64,000 bases of DNA from Rhizobium mesoamericanum STM3625 (lineage in GTDB: Bacteria > Pseudomonadota > Alphaproteobacteria > Rhizobiales > Rhizobiaceae): the NCBI RefSeq assembly GCF_000312665.1, contig NZ_HF536772.1, positions 3,525,010 through 3,589,009 on the forward strand, read 5' to 3'. A program made the translations under genes and the position numbers. Shown here piece by piece: positions 18,699 through 27,901 of the stretch (position 1 is its first letter; every line of letters begins with the position of its first letter). The notes below the pieces were generated by a model that was given only the letters and a program-made list of their open reading frames with translations, ran no database searches and had not been told where the DNA came from.

Positions 18699-18959
18699 TC
18701 AATTCGGCGGCTGGCGAAGCGCCACGCCGTAATCACGGTAAACGCTCAGGCAATCGGTATAGCTAAGCGAGCCGTTCTCGCCGTAAATGATATGGGCGCT
18801 GGAGGCGCTGGTCGCCGCTTCCTCCGAAACGAACAGGATCGCCTCACCAAGGGATTTTCCCGTGATCGGTTCCTCGGTGCCGTCTTCCTGCATGATGCCT
18901 TCTATGATTGCCGCTATCTGGCGGTGGCTAAAGACCGCCCGTCTGTCTTCCGGTGTCAT
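18699..18959 (-). CDS. Hypothetical protein (86 residues)
   Basis: An acidic 86-residue cytoplasmic protein, MTPEDRRAVFSHRQIAAIIEG..., with no recognised domain. A good AGAGG site sits about 7 bases before the ATG. The gene lies 63 bases upstream of the NUDIX gene and could share its transcript. Its composition is that of a real gene in this genome, but function cannot be suggested. Confidence 0.6.
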   Translation of the reverse strand: MTPEDRRAVFSHRQIAAIIEGIMQEDGTEEPITGKSLGEAILFVSEEAATSASSAHIIYGENGSLSYTDCLSVYRDYGVALRQPPN

Positions 18960-19329
18960 CGTACTTACCTCTGCTTGAAATCAATGGATCTATCTGCCCA
19001 GCCGAAGCGGTTGATGGCTTCATGCGCAGCCCTGGTCGAGATGGCTGCTCCGCTCGTCGGAATGCCTAACAATGAGGGGCGGCAGGTGCCAAACCTGACC
19101 ATCGCCCGATATCGCCCTGCGCGCGCAAACCGCAGCTGCCGGCTAGGTTCGTTCGCGATCCGCCATCGGTCACGACAGTCACTAGATAGAGTCGGATCAT
19201 CGACCGACAAGGTGGTCGGCAAGAACTATCACTATCTGGTGACACGGCCATTCGTCGCGCTTGTCACGATTGCATTTGGCAATCTCCATGCACGCCACTA
19301 TATCAACGCCCACCAGGCCAACAGAAGCG
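18960..19329. other. Intergenic gap, 370 bases
   Basis: No confident gene. A minus-strand frame (18965-19222, up to 85 codons) stops 5 bases before the 86-residue gene, with its stop overlapping that gene's ribosome site, which resembles operon spacing. Its peptide looks non-coding (arginine/serine-rich, no domain), so I did not call it. Confidence 0.35.
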
Positions 19330-19827
19330 ATGACGGATATGTTTCAAGCCGCGACCATAAATTCCGCCGACAAGGCCGGTTTCTACGCAAAGCTTTGCAT
19401 GCAGCTGAAGGGCCTGCTGCACGGCGAAACCGATACGATCGCAAATGCTGCGAACACGTCGGCCCTGATGTTCGAAATGATGCCGGATCTGAACTGGGCG
19501 GGCTTCTATTTCCTCAAATCGGATAGCGAGCTCGTTCTCGGGCCATTCCAAGGCAAGGCGGCGTGCGTTCGCATTGCCGTCGGTCGCGGGGTCTGCGGGA
19601 CCGCCGTCGAGAAGGGGATTTCTATCCTCGTTGAGGACGTGCACGCGTTTCCAGGACATATCGCCTGCGACGCCGCCTCACGCTCGGAACTCGTCGTACC
19701 GCTTCATCACAACGGCAAGATCCTGGGTGTGATCGATCTTGACAGCCCGACCGCGTCGCGCTTCGACGCCGAGGACCAGGCCGGCGTCGAAGCTCTGGCC
19801 CGCATTTTCATCGAGGCGAGCTACTAG
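19330..19827 (+). CDS. msrC: Free methionine-(R)-sulfoxide reductase (GAF fold)
   Basis: A 165-residue single-GAF protein that reduces free L-methionine-(R)-sulfoxide. The three redox cysteines expected for this family are all present, at C79 (GKAACVRI), C89 (GRGVCGTA) and C113 (HIACDAASRSE). Their spacings of 10 and 24 equal those of the E. coli enzyme. NWAGFYF and LDSPTASRFD complete the signature. The start at 19330 gives the usual family length; an upstream extension to 19261 lacks support. It ends in a strong terminator shared with the convergent cyd operon. Confidence 0.93.
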   Translation: MTDMFQAATINSADKAGFYAKLCMQLKGLLHGETDTIANAANTSALMFEMMPDLNWAGFYFLKSDSELVLGPFQGKAACVRIAVGRGVCGTAVEKGISILVEDVHAFPGHIACDAASRSELVVPLHHNGKILGVIDLDSPTASRFDAEDQAGVEALARIFIEASY

Positions 19828-19896
19828 CCTTGAATTCCTGGTCGCCAGGACCTTCGAAGCAGGCGTCTGCCTCAGGTAGGATCACTCTACAAGCAA

Positions 19897-19924
19897 AAGG
19901 GACGAGCCTTGTCGGTCGTCCCTT
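19897..19924. terminator. Bidirectional terminator between msrC and cydX
   Basis: Perfect 9-bp arms AAGGGACGA / TCGTCCCTT with a 10-base loop. A T-rich run follows on the plus strand and the minus strand reads into A/T. It serves both converging transcripts. Confidence 0.75.
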
Positions 19925-19953
19925 CGTTGTTTTCAAACAGGAGGCTTTAAGCG

Positions 19954-20064
19954 CTACTGCTTTTGCTTCTTGGCTTCGTCGTCCATCAGTTCATACCACA
20001 TGGCGTTGAGAACTGCGAAAGCGGCCGCAAGCGGCAGGCCGAGGATCCATGCGAAATACCACAT
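19954..20064 (-). CDS. cydX: Cytochrome bd oxidase small subunit CydX
   Basis: A 36-residue membrane peptide, MWYFAWILGLPLAAAFAVLN followed by AMWYELMDDEAKKQKQ. It has one transmembrane helix starting with the W-Y-F-A-W-I-L-G signature of CydX/YbgT and a charged C-terminal tail. CydX stabilises the hemes of cytochrome bd. AGGAG lies 7-8 bases upstream and the gene begins 12 bases after cydB, so it is the last gene of the operon. It is easily missed because of its size. Confidence 0.93.
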   Translation of the reverse strand: MWYFAWILGLPLAAAFAVLNAMWYELMDDEAKKQKQ

Positions 20065-20076
20065 TCATATTCTCCT

Positions 20077-21231
20077 TCAGTAAGCGTGGCCGCTCTTGTC
20101 GGTGACCGTCGCCTCGTCGACCTTGCCCCAGAGGACCCTGTAGACCCAGGCGGTGTAGGCGATGACGATCGGCAGGAAGATCGCGACGACAACGAGCATG
20201 TTGAACAAAGTGGAGTGGCTCGACGATGCATCCCATACCGTCAGGCTCGATCTCGGATCGAGTGAGGAGGGCAGGATGAAGGGAAACATCGAGAGACCGA
20301 CGGTCGAGATGATACCGAAGATCGAGAGCTTGCTGAAGAGCAGGGCAGCGACCTCCCACCTTGCCCGTGTGGCAAGCAACGCTGCGGCTGCTCCGAGGAA
20401 GCCAAGGAGAGGCGCAATCATCATCCACGGGTAGGTGCCATAGTTTGCCAGCCAGGAGCCGTCATGCGTTGCCGTCTTGAGGAGCGGGTTCGACGGTCCG
20501 GCCGGATTGATCTCGCTGGTGATGGCGTAGCCGTTTACACCGAGCGTCAGGAAGATCCCGCCGAGCGCGAAGAGAACGATTACCGACAGTGCGGCGAGGC
20601 TGCCATAGCTCCTTGCCCGCTCAGCGACCGGGCCACTTGCCTTCAGGACCAGCCAGGAAGCACCGTGCATCGCGAGCATGGCGACCGAGAGAAGGCCGCA
20701 AAGCAGAGCGTAAGGGTTGAGAAGGGCAAAGAACGAGCCCTCGTAGAAGATACGCATGTCAGACGGGTCGAAGCGGAAGGGAACGCCCTGCAGCACGTTG
20801 CCGACGGCGACGCCGAAGATCAGCGACGGCACGAAACCGCCGATGAACAGCGCCCAATCCCAGTTGTTGCGCCAGCGCGCACTCTCGCGCTTCGAGCGGT
20901 ACTTGAAGCCAACAGGTCGGAGGATGAGTGCGAGCAGGATCGCAAACATCGCGAGATAGAAGCCCGAAAACGACACCGCATAAAGTGGCGGCCATGCGGC
21001 GAAAATGGCGGCTCCGCCAACGATCAGCCACACCTGGTTTCCTTCCCAGACCGGGCCGATCGTGTTGATGGCGACACGGCGCTCCGTATCTGTCTTGGCG
21101 ACAAAGGGCAGTAGCATACCGACGCCGAGGTCGAAGCCGTCAGTGGCGGCAAAGCCGATCAGCAGCACGCCGAGAAGCAGCCACCAGATCAAGCGCAGGA
21201 TTTCATAGTCTATGAGTTGGTGCAGGATCAT
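20077..21231 (-). CDS. cydB: Cytochrome bd ubiquinol oxidase subunit II
   Basis: This 384-residue polytopic membrane protein is CydB. Typical elements are [30 protein letters not shown] at the N-terminus (helix with the conserved G-F-D), [12 protein letters not shown], and the C-terminal [32 protein letters not shown]. With CydA it reduces oxygen to water at very low oxygen tension without pumping protons. The gene starts 6 bases after cydA with a GGAG overlapping the cydA end. Confidence 0.97.
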   Translation of the reverse strand: MILHQLIDYEILRLIWWLLLGVLLIGFAATDGFDLGVGMLLPFVAKTDTERRVAINTIGPVWEGNQVWLIVGGAAIFAAWPPLYAVSFSGFYLAMFAILLALILRPVGFKYRSKRESARWRNNWDWALFIGGFVPSLIFGVAVGNVLQGVPFRFDPSDMRIFYEGSFFALLNPYALLCGLLSVAMLAMHGASWLVLKASGPVAERARSYGSLAALSVIVLFALGGIFLTLGVNGYAITSEINPAGPSNPLLKTATHDGSWLANYGTYPWMMIAPLLGFLGAAAALLATRARWEVAALLFSKLSIFGIISTVGLSMFPFILPSSLDPRSSLTVWDASSSHSTLFNMLVVVAIFLPIVIAYTAWVYRVLWGKVDEATVTDKSGHAY

Positions 21232-21237
21232 GATGGA

Positions 21238-22818
21238 TTACTCCGCAGCTGGAACAAGGGTTTCGGAAATAAGCTCGGCTTCCGGCTCGTCGTCCGGTTC
21301 CGGCCCCTTCTGGATGGCGCGGATCATCAAAGTCATTTCGACGACAATCAGCGCCGTATAGAGCACCGCAAAACCGACGAGGGTCGTCAGCACGGTGCTT
21401 GCCCCGAGGCTCGACACTGCCATAGCCGTCGGCAGCACGCCTTCAATGACCCATGGCTGGCGGCCGATCTCGGCGACGATCCAGCCGGCTTCGATGGCAA
21501 TCCAGGGAAGCGGGATGGCGATAACGGCGATCTTCAGCAGGAGCGGGTACTTGTCCAGGTGACGCCGCGCCGAGAGCCAGAAGAAGGTACCTGTCAGGAC
21601 GATGAAGAACATGCCTAGCCCAACCATGACGCGGAACGACCAGAAGAGCGTCGGCACATGCGGAATGGTATCACGCGCGGCCTGGGCGATCTGTGCGTCA
21701 GTCGCCTGGCGCGGATCGTCGACATAACGCTTCAAAAGAAGAGCATAGCCAAGCTCATGCCCCAATTCCTCGAAGGAAGTGGTGAGCTCGGCTGGGACAG
21801 CCTCAGGCGTCGGCGCAGCGCGGATTTGCATCAGTGCATCAAAGGCCTTGATGCCGTCGCGGATGCGCATTTCTGCTTGCTGTTCAAGCTTGTCGATGCC
21901 GGGAATTTCCGTTGTCAGCGAGCGCGTCCCGATGAGACCCATGACCCATGGGATGTGGACGGCAAAATGTGTCTCCCGGGCCTGCTGATCGGGGAAGCCG
22001 AAGGCGGTGAAGGCGGCGGGCGCAGGTTCCGTCTTCCACATCGCCTCGATGGCTGCGAGCTTCATCTTCTGGTTTTCGGTGGTGAGATAGCCACTCTCGT
22101 CACCAAGGACGACAACCGATAGCGCGGCGGCAAGGCCGAAGGATGCGGCAACCGTCATCGAGCGCTTGGCGATCTCGAGGTGGCGTCCCTTCAGCATGTA
22201 CCAGGCCGAAACGCCGAGCACGAAGATCGAGGCGCAAACGTAACCGGCCGAGACGGTGTGAACGAACTTTGCCTGGGCAACGGGGTTGAAGACCACATCG
22301 AAGAAGCTGGTGATTTCCATGCGCATCGTCTGCGGATTGAGCGCCGAGCCGACGGGGTTCTGCATAAAGCCGTTGGCAACCAGAATCCAGAGCGCGGAGA
22401 AGTTCGTGCCGAGCGCCACGCACCATGTCACCAGCAGGTGGCCAACCTTCGACAGCTTGTCCCATCCGAAGAAGAACAAGCCGACAAAGGTCGCCTCGAG
22501 GAAGAAGGCCATGAGCCCTTCGATCGCCAGAGGCGCCCCGAAGATGTCGCCGACATAATAGCTGTAGTAGCTCCAGTTCATGCCAAACTGGAATTCCATG
22601 ACGATGCCGGTGGCGACCCCGATTGCAAAGTTGATGCCGAACAGGACGCCCCAAAACTTCGTCATCTGCCGCCAAACCTGGCGGCCCGTCATGACGTAGA
22701 CGGTCTCCATGATGGCGAGCAGCACGGACAGCCCGAGCGTCAGGGGCACGAACAAAAAGTGGTAAAGCGCGGTCAGCGCAAATTGGAAGCGCGATAGCGC
22801 GACGATGTCCAGTTCCAT
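21238..22818 (-). CDS. cydA: Cytochrome bd ubiquinol oxidase subunit I
   Basis: This 526-residue subunit carries the three hemes. H20 in ALYHFLFVPLTLG corresponds to the heme b595 ligand. The GWIVAEIGRQPW motif of the quinol site and later helices are present, and the long hydrophilic Q-loop lies about residues 250-370, close in size to the E. coli type. GGAGA precedes the ATG. It is separated from cydC by 75 bases without a recognised FNR box, so it may rely on the promoter upstream of the regulator gene or a weaker internal one. Confidence 0.97.
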   Translation of the reverse strand: MELDIVALSRFQFALTALYHFLFVPLTLGLSVLLAIMETVYVMTGRQVWRQMTKFWGVLFGINFAIGVATGIVMEFQFGMNWSYYSYYVGDIFGAPLAIEGLMAFFLEATFVGLFFFGWDKLSKVGHLLVTWCVALGTNFSALWILVANGFMQNPVGSALNPQTMRMEITSFFDVVFNPVAQAKFVHTVSAGYVCASIFVLGVSAWYMLKGRHLEIAKRSMTVAASFGLAAALSVVVLGDESGYLTTENQKMKLAAIEAMWKTEPAPAAFTAFGFPDQQARETHFAVHIPWVMGLIGTRSLTTEIPGIDKLEQQAEMRIRDGIKAFDALMQIRAAPTPEAVPAELTTSFEELGHELGYALLLKRYVDDPRQATDAQIAQAARDTIPHVPTLFWSFRVMVGLGMFFIVLTGTFFWLSARRHLDKYPLLLKIAVIAIPLPWIAIEAGWIVAEIGRQPWVIEGVLPTAMAVSSLGASTVLTTLVGFAVLYTALIVVEMTLMIRAIQKGPEPDDEPEAELISETLVPAAE

Positions 22819-22893
22819 TGTTTTTCTCCACGGTCCCTCGGGGTATGACGAGCTTCCGCCAAGCCGGATTGCCAGGCGGTCATGCGGTGTGGC

Positions 22894-24582
22894 TCAATCC
22901 GGTTTCAGCCGGTTCAAAGCCTTTTCGAACGCCGCCTCTCCACGGCGCCAAAATTCTGTGATGCGTCCGTTCTCAATGACGGCGATGATATCGGCTATCG
23001 CGGCCTCGCGACGGATATGCGTGGCGACAACGAGCGAGCGCCCCTGTGCCTTGTCCGCAAGACGGTTCATGACGTCGCGGGCAGTTGCGCCATCGAGACC
23101 TTCTGTCGGCTCATCCAAGAGCCAGAGCGGCGTATCGCGGAGAAAGAGGCGGGCCAAGGCGAGCCGGCGTGACTGCCCGCCAGATAGTCCCATGCCGCCT
23201 TCGCCAAGCGGCGTGTCGAGGCCGCGCGGCAGAGCAAGGACATCGTTAAGGAGACCTGCGGCGGTCAGTGCCTCCTGCAGCGTGGCGTCGGCTGCATCGG
23301 GGTTTGCGAGCTGGAGATTGCCGCGAAGGCTGTCCCGAAAAAGCTCCGTGCGCTGTGTAAGCAGAGTGGCGTCGAGGCTCGAGACACTTCCCTGGATAGG
23401 GCGCATTTCGGCCGCGAGGAGCGACAGAAGTGTCGATTTACCGGCACCGCTCGAGCCAACGAGAGCGAGCTTTTCGCCAGCCTTGAGATCGAGGTTGATA
23501 TCGCGCAGCACGGGTGTTTGCGCATCGTATCCGGCAGTAACTCCGTCCAAAAAAAGCGACAGACCGGGATCTGGCGCCGCCTTGCAGTGTGCTTCTTCAT
23601 CTGCCGAGAGGCGGGGCGCGATGCGGCGTGCGGCGAGAAGTGTCCGGCCGAGTTCCATCGCACCACGGCGCAGCGCACCGAAGGGTTCGACCGCGGCAAA
23701 GGCGATCAGGATGCCGAGGGTGGCGACCGGCGGGCCGATCCTGCCTGCGCCGGCAAGCGCCGCAACGGTAAGCAGCGAGCCAGTCAGCAACGCCGTCGCA
23801 GTCAGGCCGAAGCAGACGGTAACTGCCGCCTCGATGCGGTTGAGACGATCGTCGGCGCCAGCTGCGTAGCGGTCGGCATCGGCAATTGCCATGCCTTGGG
23901 CGATAAGACGTCCAGCCATCAGCAAGTCGGTTTGTCCCGCGACGAGATCGATGGTGCGGGCGCGAATGGCTTCGATGCCATAGGTACGGCGCCGGGCATG
24001 CTTGGTCGCCCTGCGCCCGGCCAACAGCGGAATGCCGATACCTGCGACAAAAAGGACGCCGCCGGCGGTGAGCCCGAACAGCGGGTTCATAAACCCGAGA
24101 GCAATGCTCGCCGCAAGTGCTGCGACGATCGCAACACCTGCCGGAACCAGCACGCGCAGATAAAGGGAATCGAGTGCGTCGATGTCGCCCGTCAGGCGAA
24201 AGAGCAGGCGGGCTGGCCGGCGTGCGAGCGCGCGTGCCGCACCGGGCATTGCCCATCCGCGGAACAGGCGCTCGCGCAGGGCCGCAAGTACGCTCAACGT
24301 TGCATCATGGGTCGTCAGCCGTTCGCCGTAGCGCGAGGCGGTTCGGCAAAGCGCAAGCAGACGAATGCCAGCCGACGGCATGAAGACGTCGAAGGTGGAG
24401 ATCGTTGCCGCAGAGAGGCCGGCGATGCCGGTTGCCGTGATGAACCAACCGGAAAGCCCGAGCAGGGCAATGCCCGCAGCCACCGTGGTCGCTGAAAGCG
24501 CTGCGCCAATCAGAAGGTTGCGGCGCCTCTGCGCGAAGAAGAGCCCGAGGATCGGTGTGAGGATTGAAAGCGATGCGCTCAT
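22894..24582 (-). CDS. cydC: Heterodimeric ABC exporter subunit CydC
   Basis: This 562-residue half-transporter has six membrane helices (about 20-290) and a C-terminal ATPase with Walker A LVGSSGAGKSTLLSLL, signature GLSGGQSRRLALARLF and Walker B PLWLLDEPTEGLD. CydDC exports glutathione/cysteine (and may move heme) and is needed to assemble cytochrome bd. The start overlaps the cydD stop by one base (TAATG), so the two are coupled. Placement before cydA in one operon is common in alphaproteobacteria. Confidence 0.95.
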   Translation of the reverse strand: MSASLSILTPILGLFFAQRRRNLLIGAALSATTVAAGIALLGLSGWFITATGIAGLSAATISTFDVFMPSAGIRLLALCRTASRYGERLTTHDATLSVLAALRERLFRGWAMPGAARALARRPARLLFRLTGDIDALDSLYLRVLVPAGVAIVAALAASIALGFMNPLFGLTAGGVLFVAGIGIPLLAGRRATKHARRRTYGIEAIRARTIDLVAGQTDLLMAGRLIAQGMAIADADRYAAGADDRLNRIEAAVTVCFGLTATALLTGSLLTVAALAGAGRIGPPVATLGILIAFAAVEPFGALRRGAMELGRTLLAARRIAPRLSADEEAHCKAAPDPGLSLFLDGVTAGYDAQTPVLRDINLDLKAGEKLALVGSSGAGKSTLLSLLAAEMRPIQGSVSSLDATLLTQRTELFRDSLRGNLQLANPDAADATLQEALTAAGLLNDVLALPRGLDTPLGEGGMGLSGGQSRRLALARLFLRDTPLWLLDEPTEGLDGATARDVMNRLADKAQGRSLVVATHIRREAAIADIIAVIENGRITEFWRRGEAAFEKALNRLKPD

Positions 24583-26282
24583 TACTCGGCGGCCTCCCGT
24601 ACAGTTTCGGGATCGAGGACGATCGTCCGGTCCATGCGTGCGGCAAGCCGCGGGTCATGGGTAGCCACGACGAGGGTGCGTCCCTTTGCAAGAACAAGCA
24701 GGCTTTCGGTGATGTCGCTTGCGGTTTCGGCGTCGAGGTGCGCGGTCGGCTCGTCTGCAAGGACGATTGAGGCGTCTCTGTTTACGGCAGCACGGGCAAT
24801 GGCGAGGCGCAGCACTTCGCCGCCCGACAGCCCCGTGCCGCCGTCACCGAGCGGGCGTTGGCCGTGATTGCGCGCAAGGGAGCCGAGCTTGGCAAGATCG
24901 AGCGCGCTTGCCGCGTCCAGCCTGGCGAGGGAGCGCCGGTTAAGCAGGACATTGCCCGCGATCGTACCGGCGAAAACATGCGGCTTCTGGCCGACCCAGG
25001 CAATTTTGCTCTGAAGGTGGGGATTGGCCGGCTGCCCGTCGATGGTGACGGTGCCTGTCTCGCAGCTGGCCTGGCCGGCAATCAGGGCAAGCAATGTCGA
25101 CTTGCCGGAGCCACTGGCACCGAGCAGTGCGACGTGCTCGCCGGGACGAATATTCAGATCGAAGGCATCGATTACGGCGTCGGTGTCCTTGCTGTAGCGA
25201 AAGCCTACGTTCTGCATCCGGATAGCGCCGGCCGGCGCCGATGCCTGGTCTTCCGACTGGTGAGTTCCCTTGGGCAGCATCAGGCCATCGGCATTCAGCG
25301 CATCGATCGCCTTGATTGCGGCTTCGCCGGCGGCCCGGTCGTGCCAGACGGCCGAGAGTTCGCGCAGCGGCTCGAAGAAAGCCGGTGCCAGCAGCAGCAC
25401 AAAGAGGCCGGTCGTCAGATCGAGGCCGCTTGTCCAGGCGCCGAAGCGGATTTCTCCAAGCAGGGAAAAGCCGATATAGACGGCGACGAGTGCTACGCCG
25501 AGCGCCGCGAAGAGCTCAAGCACGGCCGACGACAGGAAGGCAATCTTCAGCACCGCCATGGTGCGGACCTTCAGCGATTCCGCATCGGCTCGCAGCCTTG
25601 TTGCGGTTGCATCGACGGCATTAAGTGAACGGATGGTGGCCATCCCGCGCAGGCGGTCCAAGAGGAAACCGTTGAGGCCGCCGGTGGCTGAAAGCTGCTT
25701 CTCGCTTGCCGCCTGCGCTCGCCACCCAATCAATGCCATGAAGACAGGGATCAACGGCATGGCGAAGAGGAGAATGAGAGCGGCAACCCAGGAAATCGGG
25801 ACGACGCAGACAAGGATTGCCAGTGGTACGGCACTCGCCTTGAAGCGCGCCGGCTGAAAGCGCGATAGGTAGGGAACGATCATCTCGGCCTGTTCGCCGA
25901 TGACGCTCGCGGCTTCGCCGGAGCTTGGTCTTGCGCTGTCGATCGGTGAGCGCCGGGAAAGGGCTTCAATGGCGCGTTCACGCCGCGCCGTCAATTCGGC
26001 GCGCGCTGCCCAAAATGCCATGCGGCCGGAAGCCGCCTCTAGACAGCTTCTTACGATCCCAAGCGTAGCGATAGAGGCTGCCAGCCATAAAACATCGTTG
26101 AAGCCGCCGCCGTTGGCGATGCGGCCGACCGCAGTGGCGACAATTGCGGCTTGCGGAATCCAGATCAGTGAGGCCAGCGTCTGGACGATGGCGGCCTTTT
26201 GCAGCCCGCCATGTCTGGGCACGGCTTTTGCCGGCTTGCCGGAAGCCTGCTTTCCATTTTTGTCTAAGTAAGCACTCCCCAT
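24582..26282 (-). CDS. cydD: Heterodimeric ABC exporter subunit CydD
   Basis: A 566-residue partner of CydC with six helices in the first ~330 residues. Its ATPase domain carries Walker A LLGASGSGKSTLLALIAG, signature GLSGGEVLRLAIARA and Walker B SIVLADEPTAHLD. Co-translated with cydC. It starts 4 bases after the stop of the upstream regulator gene, so the regulator, cydD and cydC are one transcript. Confidence 0.95.
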   Translation of the reverse strand: MGSAYLDKNGKQASGKPAKAVPRHGGLQKAAIVQTLASLIWIPQAAIVATAVGRIANGGGFNDVLWLAASIATLGIVRSCLEAASGRMAFWAARAELTARRERAIEALSRRSPIDSARPSSGEAASVIGEQAEMIVPYLSRFQPARFKASAVPLAILVCVVPISWVAALILLFAMPLIPVFMALIGWRAQAASEKQLSATGGLNGFLLDRLRGMATIRSLNAVDATATRLRADAESLKVRTMAVLKIAFLSSAVLELFAALGVALVAVYIGFSLLGEIRFGAWTSGLDLTTGLFVLLLAPAFFEPLRELSAVWHDRAAGEAAIKAIDALNADGLMLPKGTHQSEDQASAPAGAIRMQNVGFRYSKDTDAVIDAFDLNIRPGEHVALLGASGSGKSTLLALIAGQASCETGTVTIDGQPANPHLQSKIAWVGQKPHVFAGTIAGNVLLNRRSLARLDAASALDLAKLGSLARNHGQRPLGDGGTGLSGGEVLRLAIARAAVNRDASIVLADEPTAHLDAETASDITESLLVLAKGRTLVVATHDPRLAARMDRTIVLDPETVREAAE

Positions 26283-26286
26283 GGCG

Positions 26287-26865
26287 CTAACTCTTGTTGG
26301 CGGGAGTGGGCCGGCGGCTGCGGCCGAGCGAAACGACTCGGTCCTTCGCCTCCAAAAGCTTCGTCACCTTCGCACCCAAGGAGAGTAACGTCGCAAGGCG
26401 CTCAGTTTCAAGCTGTTTTACGTCCTCGTACCAATGCGTTAGCTGTTCGATCAACGCGTGCATCTCGCTCATGCGTTCCTGTGCGTGGCGTTCTGCTTCG
26501 CTTGCCGGCCGCTGCATCAGGATTTCCCGCAGAACCGAGAGCGTCGGATCGACTTCGCGTTTCTTGCGCTCTTCAGCCAGCGTTCGCAGGATCTGCCAAA
26601 CGTCGTCGGGCGTCGTGAAGAAGTCGCGCCTGTCATCCGGCTTGTGTTTCAATAGGACGAGGTTCCAGGTCTGCAGTTCACGCAGGCTCATCGACACGTT
26701 CGAGCGCGAAATGCTGAGGGCATCGGCGATTTCTTCGGCACAGAGCGGCGAAGGCGACACGTAGAGCAGGGCGTAGATCTGCCCGACCGTGCGGTTGATG
26801 CCCCAGCGCGAGCCCATTTCACCGAAATGCAGAACGAAGGATTGAACAAGCGGTGGAAGATTCAT
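26287..26865 (-). CDS. GbsR/MarR family transcriptional regulator leading the cyd operon
   Basis: This 192-residue protein has a winged helix at about residues 22-90 (INRTVGQIYALLYVSPSPLCAEEIADAL, then SRSNVSMSLRELQTWNLV). A long C-terminal helix (about 130-175) is suited to dimerisation, as in the GbsR/OpcR branch of MarR proteins. It is the first gene of the cytochrome bd operon, 4 bases before cydD. A palindrome lies 23 bases upstream of its start, so it probably represses its own operon. Members elsewhere respond to choline or osmolytes; here the context points to respiration, signal unknown. Confidence 0.85.
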   Translation of the reverse strand: MNLPPLVQSFVLHFGEMGSRWGINRTVGQIYALLYVSPSPLCAEEIADALSISRSNVSMSLRELQTWNLVLLKHKPDDRRDFFTTPDDVWQILRTLAEERKKREVDPTLSVLREILMQRPASEAERHAQERMSEMHALIEQLTHWYEDVKQLETERLATLLSLGAKVTKLLEAKDRVVSLGRSRRPTPANKS

Positions 26866-26888
26866 TTTCCGTTTCCGTTATGTCTGTG

Positions 26889-26908
26889 ATTTCAGAAATT
26901 ACTGAAAT
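26889..26908. promoter_or_regulatory. Candidate operator of the GbsR-like regulator
   Basis: Perfect 7-bp arms ATTTCAG / CTGAAAT with a 6-base AT spacer sit 23 bases before the regulator start, where a repressor site would block transcription or early elongation of the cyd operon. Confidence 0.65.
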
Positions 26909-27024
26909 AACTATAGCCAAGACGGCTCTAAGAACAATCGACAAGTGCTGGCTGCGGCAATTTGGTGTCTCAGCTGAGTGACAGGAAGATTTGCAGCGGC
27001 AGCCGCCCTTTTATCAGCGATCCT

Positions 27025-27038
27025 TTGACTGCGATCAA
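27025..27038. promoter_or_regulatory. FNR/FixK-type anaerobox
   Basis: TTGAC-TGCG-ATCAA matches the consensus TTGAT-N4-ATCAA at 9 of 10 positions. It lies in the gap between the divergent cyd operon and fnrN, about 62 bases before the fnrN start and about 166 before the cyd regulator start. It could mediate FnrN autoregulation and low-oxygen control of cyd. Confidence 0.75.
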
Positions 27039-27093
27039 GAAAACCCTGTTCTCCGGCTGTGGCCAGTCTATGCTTTTGCGCGGAGCTGATTTG

Positions 27094-27810
27094 ATGCGCA
27101 AAGACATACATAATTCAAACATACCAGTGCGTTGCATAAGCTGTGACGTCCGCCACAAGGGTGTGTGCGGTGCGCTCAGCGCCGAGGAGTTGCTGGCGCT
27201 TTCGGCACATACGCGCCTCATCAATCACCAAGCGGGCGACGAACTCGCCGGCGAGAAGATGCCGGCGGAATTCTATGCCACTGTGATCCGCGGCGTCGTG
27301 AAACTCACGAAGACACTGGAGGACGGACGACAGCAGATCGTCGGTCTGCAGTTTGCCCCGGATCTTCTCGGCCGACTGAATGCGGACGAGAATGCCGTGT
27401 CGGTGGAGGCGGCCTCCGACGTCAATCTCTGCCGCATTCCCAAGGCTGCGCTGGAGCGCATGGTCAAAAGCAACCCAGCGCTTGCCGAACGCCTGATGGA
27501 GCAGACGCTGCGCGAGCTCGATGAGGCGCGCGACTGGATGGTGACGCTCGGGCGCAAGACAGCGGCGGAGAAGGTTGCGAGTTTTCTGTTTCTGATCGCG
27601 ACCCATCTCGATCCCGAGGTCGTCGGAGAAAAGCGCCAATTCGACCTGCCGCTGTCGCGGGCCGATATTGCCGATTTCCTCGGGCTGACGGTCGAAACCG
27701 TCTCCCGCCAGATGTCGAAGCTCAGGAACGATGGGGTGATTTCGACCGTCGGCAACCGGCAAATCGAGGTCCTGAAGCTGTCGAAGCTCAAGGCTTGCTG
27801 CGGTTCCTGA
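27094..27810 (+). CDS. fnrN: FnrN-type oxygen-sensing Crp/Fnr regulator
   Basis: This 238-residue Crp/Fnr protein has a cAMP-binding-like domain (about 30-145) and a winged helix (about 160-230) with the recognition segment VETVSRQMSKL. The E-x-x-S-R pattern reads TTGAT half-sites. Three N-terminal cysteines (C14, C17, C25) and a central one (C113) match the four ligands of an oxygen-labile [4Fe-4S] cluster, separating it from FixK, which lacks them. The ATG at 27094 has GGAG about 8 bases upstream. Divergent from the cytochrome bd operon, its likely target. Confidence 0.92.
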   Translation: MRKDIHNSNIPVRCISCDVRHKGVCGALSAEELLALSAHTRLINHQAGDELAGEKMPAEFYATVIRGVVKLTKTLEDGRQQIVGLQFAPDLLGRLNADENAVSVEAASDVNLCRIPKAALERMVKSNPALAERLMEQTLRELDEARDWMVTLGRKTAAEKVASFLFLIATHLDPEVVGEKRQFDLPLSRADIADFLGLTVETVSRQMSKLRNDGVISTVGNRQIEVLKLSKLKACCGS

Positions 27811-27901
27811 CAATCCTCTGTGAGGCATCCTCGAATGCATGTTGCCGAGGGCGCCTATTCCGTGCAGGAGTGTTCGTTCACGCATTCGCTAAGAGATATA
27901 C

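Noticed and set aside
18102..19526. A 474-codon frame crossing the NUDIX and 86-residue genes
   Set aside because: It is antisense to a canonical NUDIX gene and runs into msrC out of frame; no domain.
27091..27103. TTGATGCGCAAAG as a second FNR box at the fnrN start
   Set aside because: Only the left half matches; the right half is not ATCAA and the site contains the start codon.
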